This document shows, in pieces, positions 9,845 through 19,930 of a DNA stretch of 64,000 nt. Within the stretch, counting starts at the first letter, position 1. Every line of letters starts with the position of its first letter. The notes beneath the pieces are model-generated. The model worked only from the letters and a program-made list of their open reading frames with translations, was not told where the DNA came from and made no database searches. Both the position numbers and the translations under genes were made by a program. This DNA is from Aureobasidium sp. EXF-3400 (lineage: Eukaryota > Ascomycota > Dothideomycetes > Dothideales > Saccotheciaceae), in contig SWBL01000050.1 in assembly GCA_024195585.1 (NCBI GenBank), positions 62,001 through 126,000 on the forward strand, in the 5' to 3' direction.

Positions 9845-10794
9845 ATGGAGCCAGGACGGGAAAACCATGGGGGCTCTGAGAATTCTGACGATACACCTTT
9901 CTCCAAGTCTGAGAAGCGCGCTCAGCGTGAAGCTGCATTGACCGCTGCAGGACCTCTCACCTACGGCTACGACTTCAAGATTGAAAGTGAGCCTATGCTG
10001 CCAGAGCTTATCGCTCTGCTTTCCAACAGGGATCTGGATCTTATACCACTCTAAGGTGTTCCCTTTGGCACTCCAACCTCAACCTCACACGAAGCATATC
10101 AAATTCGCTTATGGCAGCAACCCTATTCCTTCGCCTGCGGCATCGTTGTCTGCTGCTTCGCCTACTGTCGCGCAGCCTTCGCCCAACGTTGCTCAACCTT
10201 CAGACGATGGAGCAGGCTATACCTTCGACGAGATCTACAACGATGCCTATTACAAGGATGAGCCTGAGGAGGGGCCTGCTTCAAGCTTGGCTGAACGTTT
10301 CCCACAGTTCGCTACTACTTCGTCTCAGCGTGTCGCATCAGTCTTACACGACAAGCATGATGACTTGGAGCAGTCTCTCGAGATATCAGGGCAAGATCAG
10401 CAAGTCCTTGCATGCCACAATCTCTTGTTTCCAAACTACAAGTATTGGCTCATTTTGAACATTTTGGAGCCAAATCAAGATCAAGATTAAGATCGTCAGA
10501 CTATCTGCTGAGCCCACGATCAGTGCCAAGTTGGCCGGCGGAGCTCTCCAGCGCCGTATGTTTGAGTAGGCAGCCCTGATTTGTGTCTCTTCTCGCGATG
10601 TCACTACCATGGTCGTAGGGTCATCTAGCCTTGTGACTAACAACTAAAATACATGGCAACGATAGCCCTTCGCCGACCTCTACAGCAACGATGTCTTTAG
10701 ATACCATTGGGAAAATGACAATAACCTTTGGGATCTTCCAAGATCAGCAATGGGGGCCCTGCCAGGACTAGCTTGGTTCCTCTGATTTCTCACA
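9845..10794 (+). pseudogene. Decayed gene of unknown family
   Basis: An ATG-started ORF (9845-10054) reads MEPGRENHGGSENSDDTPFS, then EKRAQREAALTAAGPLTYGY, and stops at the TAA near 10052. An overlapping frame carries on to 10490 with SDDGAGYTFDEIYNDAYYKD and SLAERFPQFATTSSQRVASV. After its TAA, a third frame from 10488 reads KLAGGALQRRMFE, then stop, then AALICVSSRDVTTMVVGSSS, two more stops, and PFADLYSNDVFRYHWENDNN to a TGA near 10790. The in-frame stops within good coding sense point to a pseudogene rather than introns, since the candidate gaps lack workable splice pairs. Confidence 0.4.
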
Positions 10795-10941
10795 TATACC
10801 TCCCTCTACATCCTCCTTGACCAGCACAACAGATCGTGAGCTGTTACTCTCCTGCTTAACTATTTCTTAGGTAGACAGGGCGAAGGAACCGACCTGGTCT
10901 GACCGGTAAAATGAGTGTGATCGTGTAGGTATTGGTTTTAT

Positions 10942-11798
10942 CTACGAATTTTCTTTGGTTATCCTCTCGTAATCACGTTCCCATGCTGCACGTCTGAAGT
11001 TGTTTGGCCATCCGTACTCCTCCATCAATATCTTCTTGACGTTCGTATACTTCGCGAAAAGGAGTTAGATCATAAGATGCTTTATTCACGCGAGATATGG
11101 AGGACAGGCTTACCTCGGGTCCACCAGTCGAGATGACGCCTCCACCAAATTCATGTCTGGGCAGCCAGATGAGACTTCGGACATGATCGATACACGACTC
11201 CAGGAACTGGAGTGGGTTGTGCACTGGAAATCGCGTATAGTGATCGGATGCAGAAGCTGAATCGTAATCGTACTTCAGGTCCGGCTCGTCTTCGTCCTCA
11301 GGATCACTCGGAGGATCAAATGTGACCACTCGGAGCGTATCTATAATCCTTGTCAGCCGGAATAATTAGATAAATCGAGCCGAGGAAAAGGTGCGCGCTA
11401 CTTTTCGCAGTGTCGAGCACAAGACATGCCCCTTCGTCATCCATGATTGATAGAGCAATGTGTGCAGGAGCAAGAAAGTCCAATCTCTCAGCTATTTCTG
11501 GATCTCTGCCCAACTCGATGAGCTTGCTGTTGACGAAACTGTTCGCAAAGCTTCCAGGGATGAACATCTGATATCCCAACATCACACCTTCCGCACAGGG
11601 GCAAGGTAGACGTCGCATCAACGACATGACTTCCGGGGTCAGACTGAGGGACTCACAAAGCTCCGGGTCGATATCACGGCCTTCAGGTGGCGGGAAGTCG
11701 ACGTCGTCGGCGCTTAGATAACACAGTGAGAGGAGAAGTTGGTAGTATTGTGTTACCAGATCTATGATCTTTTGTTCGTCGTAGGCCTCGTCTGACAT
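10942..11798 (-). CDS. Uncharacterised three-exon protein (243 aa)
   Basis: Three exons: 11798-11402, 11340-11114 and 11049-10942. The introns are 11341-11401 and 11050-11113 (both GT-AG, 61 and 64 nt). The exon sum is 732 nt, in frame. Exon 1 reads MSDEAYDEQKIIDLVTQYYQ, a helical start, then PPPEGRDIDPELCESLSLTP. Across intron 1 the protein reads VLDTAKNTLRVVTFDPPSDP, and the C-terminus reads VKKILMEEYGWPNNFRRAAW. This resembles a widespread uncharacterised fungal family with a 'PPPEG' element after an N-terminal helix and a closing 'GWP' element; that likeness is from memory and unconfirmed. An upstream ATG at 11822 would add eight residues. Function unknown. It is intact, unlike the + strand material before it. 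Confidence 0.7.
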
Positions 11799-11822
11799 CT
11801 TCAATGACAGACCCGATACCAA

Positions 11823-12495
11823 AGAACTAGAGCTATAAATCGGTCACTGTGCTATCACGGGTCAGAATCACTGTTCTTGTATTTATATCTTGAGGTTTTG
11901 TATAGAACACACAATAATATATAAAGAACGTAGGAAACGATGCCAAGCTCGAAATTGGACTTCGACTTTCTCCTGCTGCGTCTCCACGAGTCTTTCGGCG
12001 CCAATGCTTGTGAGATCAGCACCCACCAGCAAATGTAACCAGTATATCCGCTCAGGATGGGGGGTAAAAGCCACCGAGACGATGAACGGTCGTCGAGATT
12101 GATGCAAAGTATTCTACAGCAATCGATGTTAGAAAGTGTCGTTGAAAGGCAGCAAGCTTGCGCCTTGGCATGACGTTGCAAGGTTGTGACTGCCTTGTTA
12201 CTATCACTGCCATCTATTGCACAGCTCAACAAGCAACAGGAGAACGATCACTTTGCTCATTGTTATCACTCTGTGTCATCATGCTTATCATCGTCCCGCT
12301 CTTGTCCAATGTCCTCTGTTCTATCTTTGCATCACGGTCACTACTTTGCTGGCCTTATCTTCGATTCGACGAGTCCTCCCGCTAAGCCATGAGTCATCTG
12401 TAGCCTCTCGTTCATCAGCCAGCCATCTCAAAGTCACATATATGGACTCATCAAGTTGATTCTCTTACAACATAATCTCCGCAAGCCTGGCGACA
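11823..12495. other. Divergent intergenic region
   Basis: This lies between the start of the three-exon gene on the minus strand and the acetyltransferase gene on the plus strand, so it should hold both promoters. I see an AT-rich patch near 11910-11925 and a CT-rich leader before 12496, but no feature I can name. Open frames on both strands are short and unconvincing. Confidence 0.45.
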
Positions 12496-13329
12496 ATGTC
12501 GAGGTCCATGGATTCTGTTCTTGCCTTGAGACACAGTCTCGCGAGGGCCGAGACCATACACCGTGAGCGCCAAGTTTTGGCTCTTCAAAGTCTGTATCCA
12601 GGTCAAGGCTACACCATCAAGAACATAGCAGGATCTACCACCATCCTGTCGCCCCCTGAGTTTGGCCGGAAGATCAACCACACTTACGGATTTGCCTTGT
12701 CCGGAAAGGCCGCCCCCGACGACCTGCGTGCTATTGAGGCTGTGTACGAGCAGCACGGCGTCCGTCCAGATTTTGATATGTGCGAATTTGCGGACAGTAC
12801 AGGGTTCGACCTGTTGTCGGATCACTACACAATCACTGGATCCTTGTGCGAATATCAACAATCTCTTTCCGACTTCCAGGTTCCAGCTACGTTAGGATCC
12901 AGCATCGACATTTCTATACTCGGTCCAAAAGATCACGATACATTCATACAGGCGTCTGTCGACGGGTTCCGTAGCGGCGGTCGTCCAGTAGAGCTTCTCA
13001 AAGCCCTCGCGGAAAGTGCTGCGGCTCGCTCAGACACCATCTTGTTCTCAGCTTCGATCGATGGTGAGCTCGTGGGCACTGCTGCAATGGCAATGATCGA
13101 AACGCCGGACAACAAAATCGTCGTTCTGTTCATCGATAGCTGTCTGCCGAGCGCCAGAGGAAAAGGTGTTCAAAAAGCACTGCTTCTGGAGAGGCTGCGA
13201 ATCGCCAGAGATCAGGGATTTGAAACAGCATGTGCTACGGCGAGAGAGGGTTCCATCAGTGCAAGGAACATGGAAAAGATTGGATTCAGAAAAGGGTATT
13301 CCTGCAAGATCTATACAAAAGATCAATGA
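12496..13329 (+). CDS. GNAT-family N-acetyltransferase
   Basis: An intact single-exon gene of 277 residues. The C-terminal half has the GCN5-related acetyltransferase fold: SIDGELVGTAAMAMIE forms the beta4 strand, followed by the acetyl-CoA loop LPSARGKGVQKALLLERL (about residues 218-235, the R-G-K-G-V pattern equal to R/Q-x-x-G-x-G/A), then helix and ACATAREGSISARNMEKIGF, the usual beta6-helix 'S.a..yeklGF' end. The N-terminal half is less conserved and may bind the acceptor. The enzyme moves an acetyl group from acetyl-CoA to an amine; the acceptor is unknown. A second ATG at 12508 is an alternative start. It is intact although it stands next to a relic field. Confidence 0.85.
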   Translation: MSRSMDSVLALRHSLARAETIHRERQVLALQSLYPGQGYTIKNIAGSTTILSPPEFGRKINHTYGFALSGKAAPDDLRAIEAVYEQHGVRPDFDMCEFADSTGFDLLSDHYTITGSLCEYQQSLSDFQVPATLGSSIDISILGPKDHDTFIQASVDGFRSGGRPVELLKALAESAAARSDTILFSASIDGELVGTAAMAMIETPDNKIVVLFIDSCLPSARGKGVQKALLLERLRIARDQGFETACATAREGSISARNMEKIGFRKGYSCKIYTKDQ

Positions 13330-13817
13330 TTCTGATCAGCGAGAATCCCATAGCTGGAAAAAAACAGACTTGTTCAATGATTCTTAGCATGGTGGTTTCT
13401 CTTCCGACTGGCATCGGTATGTATAAGCAGTCGTGGAAGTGAAATGCTTCTTTGATTCAATAGTAGTCAGTCGGCGAGGTGATGGTGTCAAGGTCAGAAT
13501 GTTTCGGATTCAGGGGTTCAGGCAGTCTTGACGACAAGCATGATGGACACAGAGTATATTGTTTTGGTTCAGAGAGCGAGCCTTGCACCCGTGTTTTTGT
13601 CGACCTTCCGTGAGCTTCTTCCGTGAGCTTCTTATGTTCAGTCTCGTGCCGAGCTTTCGAAATTTCCGTCTGTTGTTGTTTTGGCGCGTCTACACGTCCA
13701 ACTATCTTCTCCTAATATCACCAACTCTGCCATCGCGCCCTCGCACCTCACTCATCACACGCAAAACAAGATCCACCACTCTTACTACTGTCGTCGTCGA
13801 CGGTCCGTCCGGTGGAG
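13330..13817. other. Intergenic region
   Basis: No gene is supported here. A short direct duplication, 'ttccgtgagcttctt', occurs twice in tandem at about 13606-13635. The end of the stretch is CT-rich and probably serves as leader or promoter for the next gene. Confidence 0.45.
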
Positions 13818-14530
13818 ATGTCCTGTTCACGCCTCGCATCCGAGGACCCTGATGACGCTACTCAAGTCAATTGCCCCTTTTGTGATCAGCTCATGCTCCA
13901 CTCGACACAAATAGCCGTACAGTGTCACGATCTCCAGGGCTACCATAAGTCGCGTTGTGTTACATGCCTCCTCATGGAGATGGACGACTGCTGCTTTGAG
14001 GTAAGAACCGCGATACCCTCTGGAGTCCCCAGAACTGATATCTATAAAAGGTCTCGAGAAGAACTGTGACCACTATCGATAACTACATCGAGTGCAAGCT
14101 CACCAACAAGTCAGCACACGCTCAAGAAGCCACAGATTTTGCGATCGTCAACTTCCTGGAGTTCGCCCTGTGCTCTGAGATCTTGGTCGATGATGTACCT
14201 CAAAACGACAGCCAGGTCCCCGACGGCTTCAGTCAGGAATCCCCTTCCAGTGGCCATGTCTGCCCCCATGTCGTTCATCACACATCACCCGAGCCCGACA
14301 CTTGCGATGAACACTCTAGCACTGAGACCATCCGTGATGACCTGAGCGAGTGTACCAGTCACATCGACTCGACCAACTTCAACACCCCTGAAGGTTCTCC
14401 CGCCCTTGTTGATGACAGCATCTTTCCCTCATACAAAATCAGCATAATGTACAACGACACACTCAGCGAAGATGAGATGTCTGAGCATATTCAGCTTGAC
14501 GGCCTCCCATCACTCAAGTACAAGCGATGA
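13818..14530 (+). CDS. Hypothetical protein with N-terminal cysteine motif (two exons)
   Basis: Exons 13818-14000 and 14051-14530 with a 50-nt GT-AG intron (branch-like actgat). The sum is 663 nt, giving 220 residues. Across the junction the protein reads MDDCCFEVSRRTVTTIDNYI. The N-terminus has NCPFCDQLM (C19-x2-C22), then further cysteines in QCHDLQGYHKSRCVTCLLME, so a small zinc-binding unit of C-x2-C...C-x2-C type is likely. Most of exon 2 is acidic, Ser-rich and probably disordered. I do not recognise the family. An in-frame GTG at 13812 precedes the ATG. Whether the coding region ends at 14530 or continues through a further intron is uncertain, because stretches near 14530-14860 also read partly like protein. 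Confidence 0.55.
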
Positions 14531-15590
14531 GCGTCAGAAGCTCTTCAGATACCATTCCGGAATTTCTTCGATCGTCTGGAGTCACAGACTTTGGAGCGCG
14601 GACGCTTAGACTTCGCCTCCTCGACGATTGAAACATCAGCATGATTTCTGCTCTCAAGCACGAATCATCAAAGGTAGAAAGCTCTCTTTCACGTCCTTTG
14701 TTACAGCTAGCTGACACCTTCCCAAAAGTACCGTTGAACGCATCTCACCAGACTCAACCTCAAGCTGGTATCCTTGAAGACTCCATCACCTGGTGGTACA
14801 TTCTCAGGGGTTGCAGAAGCGCGTTCCCCAAGAACAATTCAAATGGCCACTTGTAGTTGTTAGGGCCTGGAAGGCACGAATCAAAACTAGATGGCTAGGA
14901 ACCACAGAATACACACTCTACTTTTATCTAAATGATATTCTATGCTCTTCCACCAGCACTTGTCGCTGTTGTTTCTGCGGTAGTGTCTGGATCATGAGGA
15001 ATGTGAAGCATATGGAGGGTACTACAAGCTACTCTAACAGCAATGCACCCATACTGGCTGCAACATGGTAGAATCTGCGGATCGATAGCCACCGATATAT
15101 CAAGAAAGTCCGGCATATCCTTTGGTACGACACCACCGAGGATCGAACCTTCGCCCTTACCACGCGTAAACAAAACTTTTTGGTCCAATTGGCCCTCTAC
15201 TCCCGACTTCGAAGAAGCAGGGGATCTCCCACTTGGCTAAATTCACATTTAGTCTTACAAGCGGAATATCTCAGGGGCATCTCCCAACGTATATAATGGT
15301 AGCTGAGTGAGATGGTCGTTGTCTGGGTGCTGAAACGCTATTCACTGGTTGGCTTTTTGTGATTGGTCTCACTGACAAGTGAAGATGTGTTGAGATAGGC
15401 AACCGTGTTATCTGTTGCCGTTTGAGCAGTGCTTTCCTTCCTCGGCTTCACCTTCACATTCGACCTGCACCGGATTCATCGCACTACTTCTCCGGCTCAC
15501 CAGATCACCTTGTCGCTTCACTCTCATACAGGCAGAGATGTGACGATCTTTAGTACACGGGTTAGATGCTTGAGGTGCGACGACGTTGAG
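14531..15590. other. Non-coding or decayed stretch
   Basis: Short open pieces occur (for example 14641-14856, KVPLNASHQTQPQAGILEDS), but no gene can be built. At 15130-15240 the minus strand carries words similar to the tRNA internal promoter (an A-box-like tagccaagtggg and a B-box-like ggttcgatcc), but no cloverleaf folds; see the rejected list. The rest shows nothing I can name. Confidence 0.4.
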
Positions 15591-15596
15591 TAGAGA

Positions 15597-15765
15597 AAAG
15601 ACGGCGGCGATGTAGATAATCTCGAGTAAAGAGGCGACGGCGACGTGATGAACTCAGGTGAGAAGCAGGCAGTTGAGACGGACTGAAGCAAGAAGGAGGC
15701 GGAAATGTGATGAACTGAAGCAAATAAAAGGAGGCGCAGATGTAGTGAACTGAAACAACAACAGA
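15597..15765. repeat. Degenerate tandem repeat, about 32-35 bp unit
   Basis: About five imperfect units follow one another. The clearest two are at about 15690-15760, with the pattern aaggaggcg-a-atgt-gtgaactga-caa. Earlier units keep the aaaga-ggcg and gatgaact words but are more diverged. This looks like an old minisatellite in intergenic DNA. A minus-strand open frame across it (Ser/Leu-rich) is a by-product of the repeat. Confidence 0.5.
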
Positions 15766-15997
15766 GATAGGTCAGTATAACTCCAGAGGAGGATTTGTGA
15801 GTTAAAATGTGCAAGTACCACCTACGTGATTCTATCTTCGGATATGAGCGCGATACATCCAAAGCTTCCTCAACCCAAGGTCTGGGTAGATCAGAATGGA
15901 AATCTCGAGACGGGTGGGAACAAGGAAAGAGCCGGACGGCGCAGTCTCGAGAAACTGTGACAGCAGTAAATCCAAGAGATGAAGCCACAGACCAATC

Positions 15998-16125
15998 AGG
16001 TCAATGATCCCACTCCTCTACTCCTCTTCTCACCTCACTCGCCGCAACTCACAGATTCACTCATCGTTCTCACGCGTTCTAGGAAATATCCTAGTTCGAA
16101 GAGATATACAGACCTGATCACTCAA
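15998..16125. repeat. Copy 1 of a diverged local duplication
   Basis: The words aggtcaatgat (15999-16009) and agatatacagacctgatcac (about 16102-16121) recur in the same order and nearly the same spacing at 16761-16894. Between the words the copies differ strongly, including several C/T and A/G differences. Confidence 0.5.
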
Positions 16126-16760
16126 ACTGCGTTGCTTGTGCCTTACACTAAATTCAACAACTGATGTTTATCTCAGCTTTTGACCTGTCCCGAAATCGAT
16201 CTCTGAAATCCCTTCCGGGGTTTTTGCAGGCATGAATATCACTATCAATCTACCCAACCTTCGTATCCTTTCATAACTTCGTTCGTGTGTCCAGAGATGA
16301 GTATCGACTCCAAGTCGTGTACTTAGACAATCAAAGTTCCTCACTATGAACCAGTTAAAGTATGACTTGGTAGTATGTGCCTATAGTCCTTCATAGTGAA
16401 TCCAACGACAAAGAGAGAAAGTTTACATAACAGAGCTATATGAGTACGATAAGTTTCTAAGTCCTACAGTAGAAGGAAAATCTGGTATATCATTTCTACC
16501 TTACCTTGAAACCACAAAGTCATATAATTTGGAGCATGTCTTAGGTGGACCTGCATCACTACCTAGCGCTAACCAAGAAACCAGACTCTCCCAATGAATT
16601 GGAAAAGACCAATGTGCCATAATCTGAATACGCCACTTAGTACTGACAGATACATCAATCATGAATATCGAATGGCGAGAAGGCGAATGGATCGCGAAAC
16701 CCGCGTTGAAAACCTCTCTTGTTGAGCTGACTCACACAAGGCACAAGAAAGAAAAGAACC

Positions 16761-16895
16761 AGGTCAATGATTCAATTTTCCGCTCTCTGATCTCCTTGTT
16801 AGCTCCTTCTTTGCCAGAGAACCTCCATCACAACTGCGTAGCATAATGCACGAGACCCCTGACTTCTTTATCAGATACACAGACCTGATCACTCG
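16761..16895. repeat. Copy 2 of a diverged local duplication
   Basis: This is the partner of the segment at 15998-16125, with aggtcaatgat at 16761 and agatacacagacctgatcac at about 16873. Spacing between the shared words is about ten bases longer than in copy 1. A small minus-strand ORF (16828-17076) crosses it; I do not regard it as a proven gene. Confidence 0.5.
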
Positions 16896-17271
16896 CATCC
16901 TCTTGCTCCTCCCTCACGTTGAGTTCAACGTGACAAATGTTCCTTGGCTCAATGTCTGGGTTTGCGGAGTCGGTGTCTTGTCCCGCGAATGTTTCGAATG
17001 ACTTTGTGATGTTGGCCATGAGTGGATGTTGAGCATGGAAGCATTGAAGAATCTTGATATTTGTATGCTTTTTCATGACTCCAAGTGACTACCTACCAAG
17101 ATCTTGACAGTGTTGTACCTTCTCTGACAACAGTACTTCTGGATTTACGTGCCTTCACGTGGCTCATATATACTCTGTTAAAATACAAGAATTGAAGGGG
17201 AATTGGTCTGGACTGGATGCTCGAACAATGTATTGTAGGTGTCTATGGAGTATAACAAAAAGAAAACATGT

Positions 17272-18951
17272 TTACATAATGAGCTCACTGCCTCTGTATT
17301 TGAACTGAGGAGTGCTCTTCTTCGAGCCCGATAGCGATCTCTCCTCAATGGCAGCGACGCGCTTGGGGAAGCCATCGAAAGACTTGGCGTAAGTGGCGAC
17401 GGAGTGAGCAATGAGCTGGGATTCACGTTAGTTCTATATCGCAGACTGTCAAATGCGTGTTCTTGCTTACCTTTGTGTTGACTTCCCAGGCAGTCAAGTT
17501 GAGGTTGTTAATATCATCACAAAGCTGGTGGTAACACGGGTCGTACCATGCTCCAGCCTCACCGCCGAAAATGCTGGCCTCTTCCTTGGTCTTGACACCC
17601 TCTGCACCAGTGGCAATACCACCGCTGGGAATGCCGCTCTCGAGGAAACCAACGTAATCACTTCTACCATCGAGAGTGATGTAAGTGAAGTTGAGACCTT
17701 GCTCCTTGTACCAGTCTTCGTAGAGAATACGAAGTTCACCCGAACCAGCAGGGTTGACTTCGTTTGTGCTGTTGTATACTTGGTACGCGAAGTTTGGGCT
17801 GGCCATCATATCATAGTCCATAAAGAGACGGACTTTCTGATTCTCGGCAGCAGAAAGATGTTCGGCATAGTAGGTTGATCCGAGCAGACCTTCCTCTTCA
17901 CCAGCCCACCAAGCAAAGCGAACACAGTTGTTGACCTCGTACTTGGTGAGTTGAGCGGCGACTTCGAGAAGGGAGATGGTACCAGAGCCATCATCATTGA
18001 TGCCAGGACCAGGGGCAACACTATCGCTGTGACCACCAAGCATGACACAGTTCTCGGGATCACCAGCAGTTGTCTGGGCGATGACGTTGGTGGTCATGAT
18101 CTCGTCTACAGTTGAATCGATATAAGCAATGGCGTCAATTCCGGTAGTACCGTTCTGGAGCGCGGCGACCCAAGGTGCAGCATCTTCGGCGGAGATACCG
18201 AAAGTGGCGATGTGATTCGGTGAGGGGGTACCGAGAGTACCAGAGAGTTCGCCATCCGCATTGTTGTAGATGATAGCAGCATCGGCTCCAGCCTTGCCAG
18301 CGTTGGCTGATTTGTCGCCGAAAGAGCATATACCACGCTTGATCAAGGCGATTTGGCCGGTCATGTTGCGAGAGAAATCGCTGGCCGAGCATCCTCCATT
18401 GGGGACCAAAAGGAGTTTTCCGTAAACAGGTTCATGTTGCTTGGTGGGAGGAGTGAGGGACATAGGTGATGCCGACTTGGGGACTTGATAACCGATCACA
18501 AGACGAGACTCGACGACATTACCACTAACAGCTGGGAAAGTCTGGTTCGTGACGTTGTAGTAGTCGCCCAATTTGGACATTTCCGAGTAAATGTAATCGA
18601 CAGTTCCAAGATGTCCTGACAATATAGTCAGTGTCTGTTGATGACGGGATTGAGAGATGAATGCTCACCTTTGCTGCCAATGACTCTTGTGGGGTGGTTA
18701 TACTCTGGGAGACTGAGGTCGGCAATCTTGGAAAGTTCTTCAGCACGAGCAACCAGCTTGTTGATGTCGATATCTGATTGAAGCTTCTTGGTATCGATGG
18801 TGGTTCCATTGGTTCCATTGCTGATGACTGATGTTGATGAAGGTACTGGGTTGTAAGAAGGATATGAATCATCTGCTACAAGAGGCAGTTGTCTGGCCGA
18901 GGCGGCGACAGCAACGCATGCAAGTGCAGTGCAAGTCCGAAGGATAGCCAT
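17272..18951 (-). CDS. M28-family aminopeptidase with PA domain (aminopeptidase Y / Lap2 type)
   Basis: Exons 18951-18669, 18615-17471 and 17415-17272; introns of 53 and 55 nt; 523 residues. The N-terminus MAILRTCTALACVAVAASAR is a signal peptide, so the enzyme is secreted or vacuolar. A protease-associated domain spans about 140-250 (NGGCSASDF, IALIKRGICSFGDKSANAGK). The catalytic domain has the metal ligands of co-catalytic zinc peptidases: GHSDSVAPGPGINDDGSG (His and Asp, about 286-298), WWAGEEEGLLGS (Glu, about 326-335), FMDYDMMASPN, and CYHQLCDD (His, about 456). It removes N-terminal residues from peptides. Many N-x-S/T sites fit a secreted glycoprotein. It resembles yeast Ape3 and Aspergillus Lap2; I cannot tell which. 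A TATA box lies about 70 bp upstream. Confidence 0.93.
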
Positions 18952-19019
18952 GATGATATCGGTGAAGCAAGTGATAATATTGAATGTGGACGATGGACGA
19001 TGAGAAGGGCAAGTGATTA

Positions 19020-19027
19020 TATTTATA
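19020..19027 (-). promoter_or_regulatory. TATA box of the aminopeptidase gene
   Basis: The minus strand reads TATAAATA about 70 bp upstream of the ATG at 18951, a fitting position for a fungal core promoter with a short leader. Confidence 0.5.
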
Positions 19028-19930
19028 CTGTTGAGCACATGAGAAGGTGTCTGTGTTCAAGGAGGCAGTCACGGGTATGCTTTTGATAAGGTTGTCATGC
19101 AGGACGCTCGTACCTTGCCGATCATTGCCGAGATCGGTCACGGTCCCATGCCGATAACAGGTCATGCTTGACCACCAACTGCTTGCAATTGTTTTACTCC
19201 TACACGCCATTGCTGAATCTAACATCTTGAATCGAGCTGGCGATAACAATTGTGTCTTCGTGACTCGGAGCTGTCATCTTCCATACCAGCTCAACACATC
19301 GACTTCCAGCCAGACTCACGTAGAGAAACAGGACAAGCATCGCTCTTCCCCGAAGAAAGCCAAGGACTTCTTGCATACAAGATGCGACTGGGCAACCACA
19401 CCTCTTGTAGAAGGTGGCCCTGTATCCCTTGTACTTGCCCCTCTCGCCGCCATTCTACCTGCCTAAACACGCTGTAGTAATTTCTGGGCAGACTCCACCT
19501 ACAAGTATATACTGCAAATCTTCAAGTACATCAAGTATTGTTCCGCCTTGGCTGCTTGAGGCTCGAAGATCTGATAGTCAGCATGATAGCTGTATGTAGA
19601 AGGAGCTTGAGCAATGCTTCGAATCGCTTGGGAAGACTTGCTTGATCTGCCTTATCACGACTTGGCTACACGGGCCTAGTTCTCGCGCAAACTCTTGGCC
19701 GCGCCCTTGGCATATCTCGCGTGATAGATGAAGGGAATGGTAGATGAGGTTCGAGCTTTTATGTGTGATTCGTAGAAAGAAGTGGTATAGATACAATACG
19801 CTTCGCTGTCAGCACTTGAGCAGCGCGTAAAAAACAAGAACAGGTAAACAGCCAAAAGACGCCAGCACCATGCAACCGTAGAACGTCAGCTCGTAAAAGA
19901 GAGCATATCAGAACCCAGTGAAAGAGCATT
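19028..19930. other. Intergenic region
   Basis: About 0.9 kb between the 5' end of the aminopeptidase gene and the 3' end of RPC6, both on the minus strand. It should hold the upstream control region of the aminopeptidase. A ORF at 19164-19466 (+) starts with a hydrophobic run, MLDHQLLAIVLLLHAIAESN, but has no other support. Confidence 0.4.

Larger units (their letters stand above)
15766..17271. other. Non-coding stretch with a diverged duplication
   Basis: About 1.5 kb before the aminopeptidase gene's 3' end without a supported gene. It contains two diverged copies of a roughly 140-190 bp segment (annotated separately). Between them lies an AT-rich stretch with one open piece (about 16433-16603, reading YEYDKFLSPTVEGKSGISFL) that I cannot place. 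It could be a remnant of a mobile element, but no terminal repeats or enzyme motifs are seen. Confidence 0.4.

Noticed and set aside
15130..15240. Minus-strand tRNA-like element with A-box and B-box words
   Set aside because: The words lie about 90 bases apart, the T-stem does not pair next to a TTCGATC loop, and no acceptor or anticodon stem forms. At best it is a decayed tRNA-derived piece.
15524..15988. 154-codon minus-strand frame
   Set aside because: It crosses the degenerate tandem repeat, and its Ser/Leu-rich product follows from the repeat.
16160..16660. A transposon remnant in the AT-rich stretch
   Set aside because: One open piece of about 55 codons but no terminal inverted repeats, target duplications or transposase/reverse-transcriptase motifs.
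17453..17878. Antisense frame across the M28 aminopeptidase
   Set aside because: Shadow of the conserved coding sequence; no motif and no promoter.
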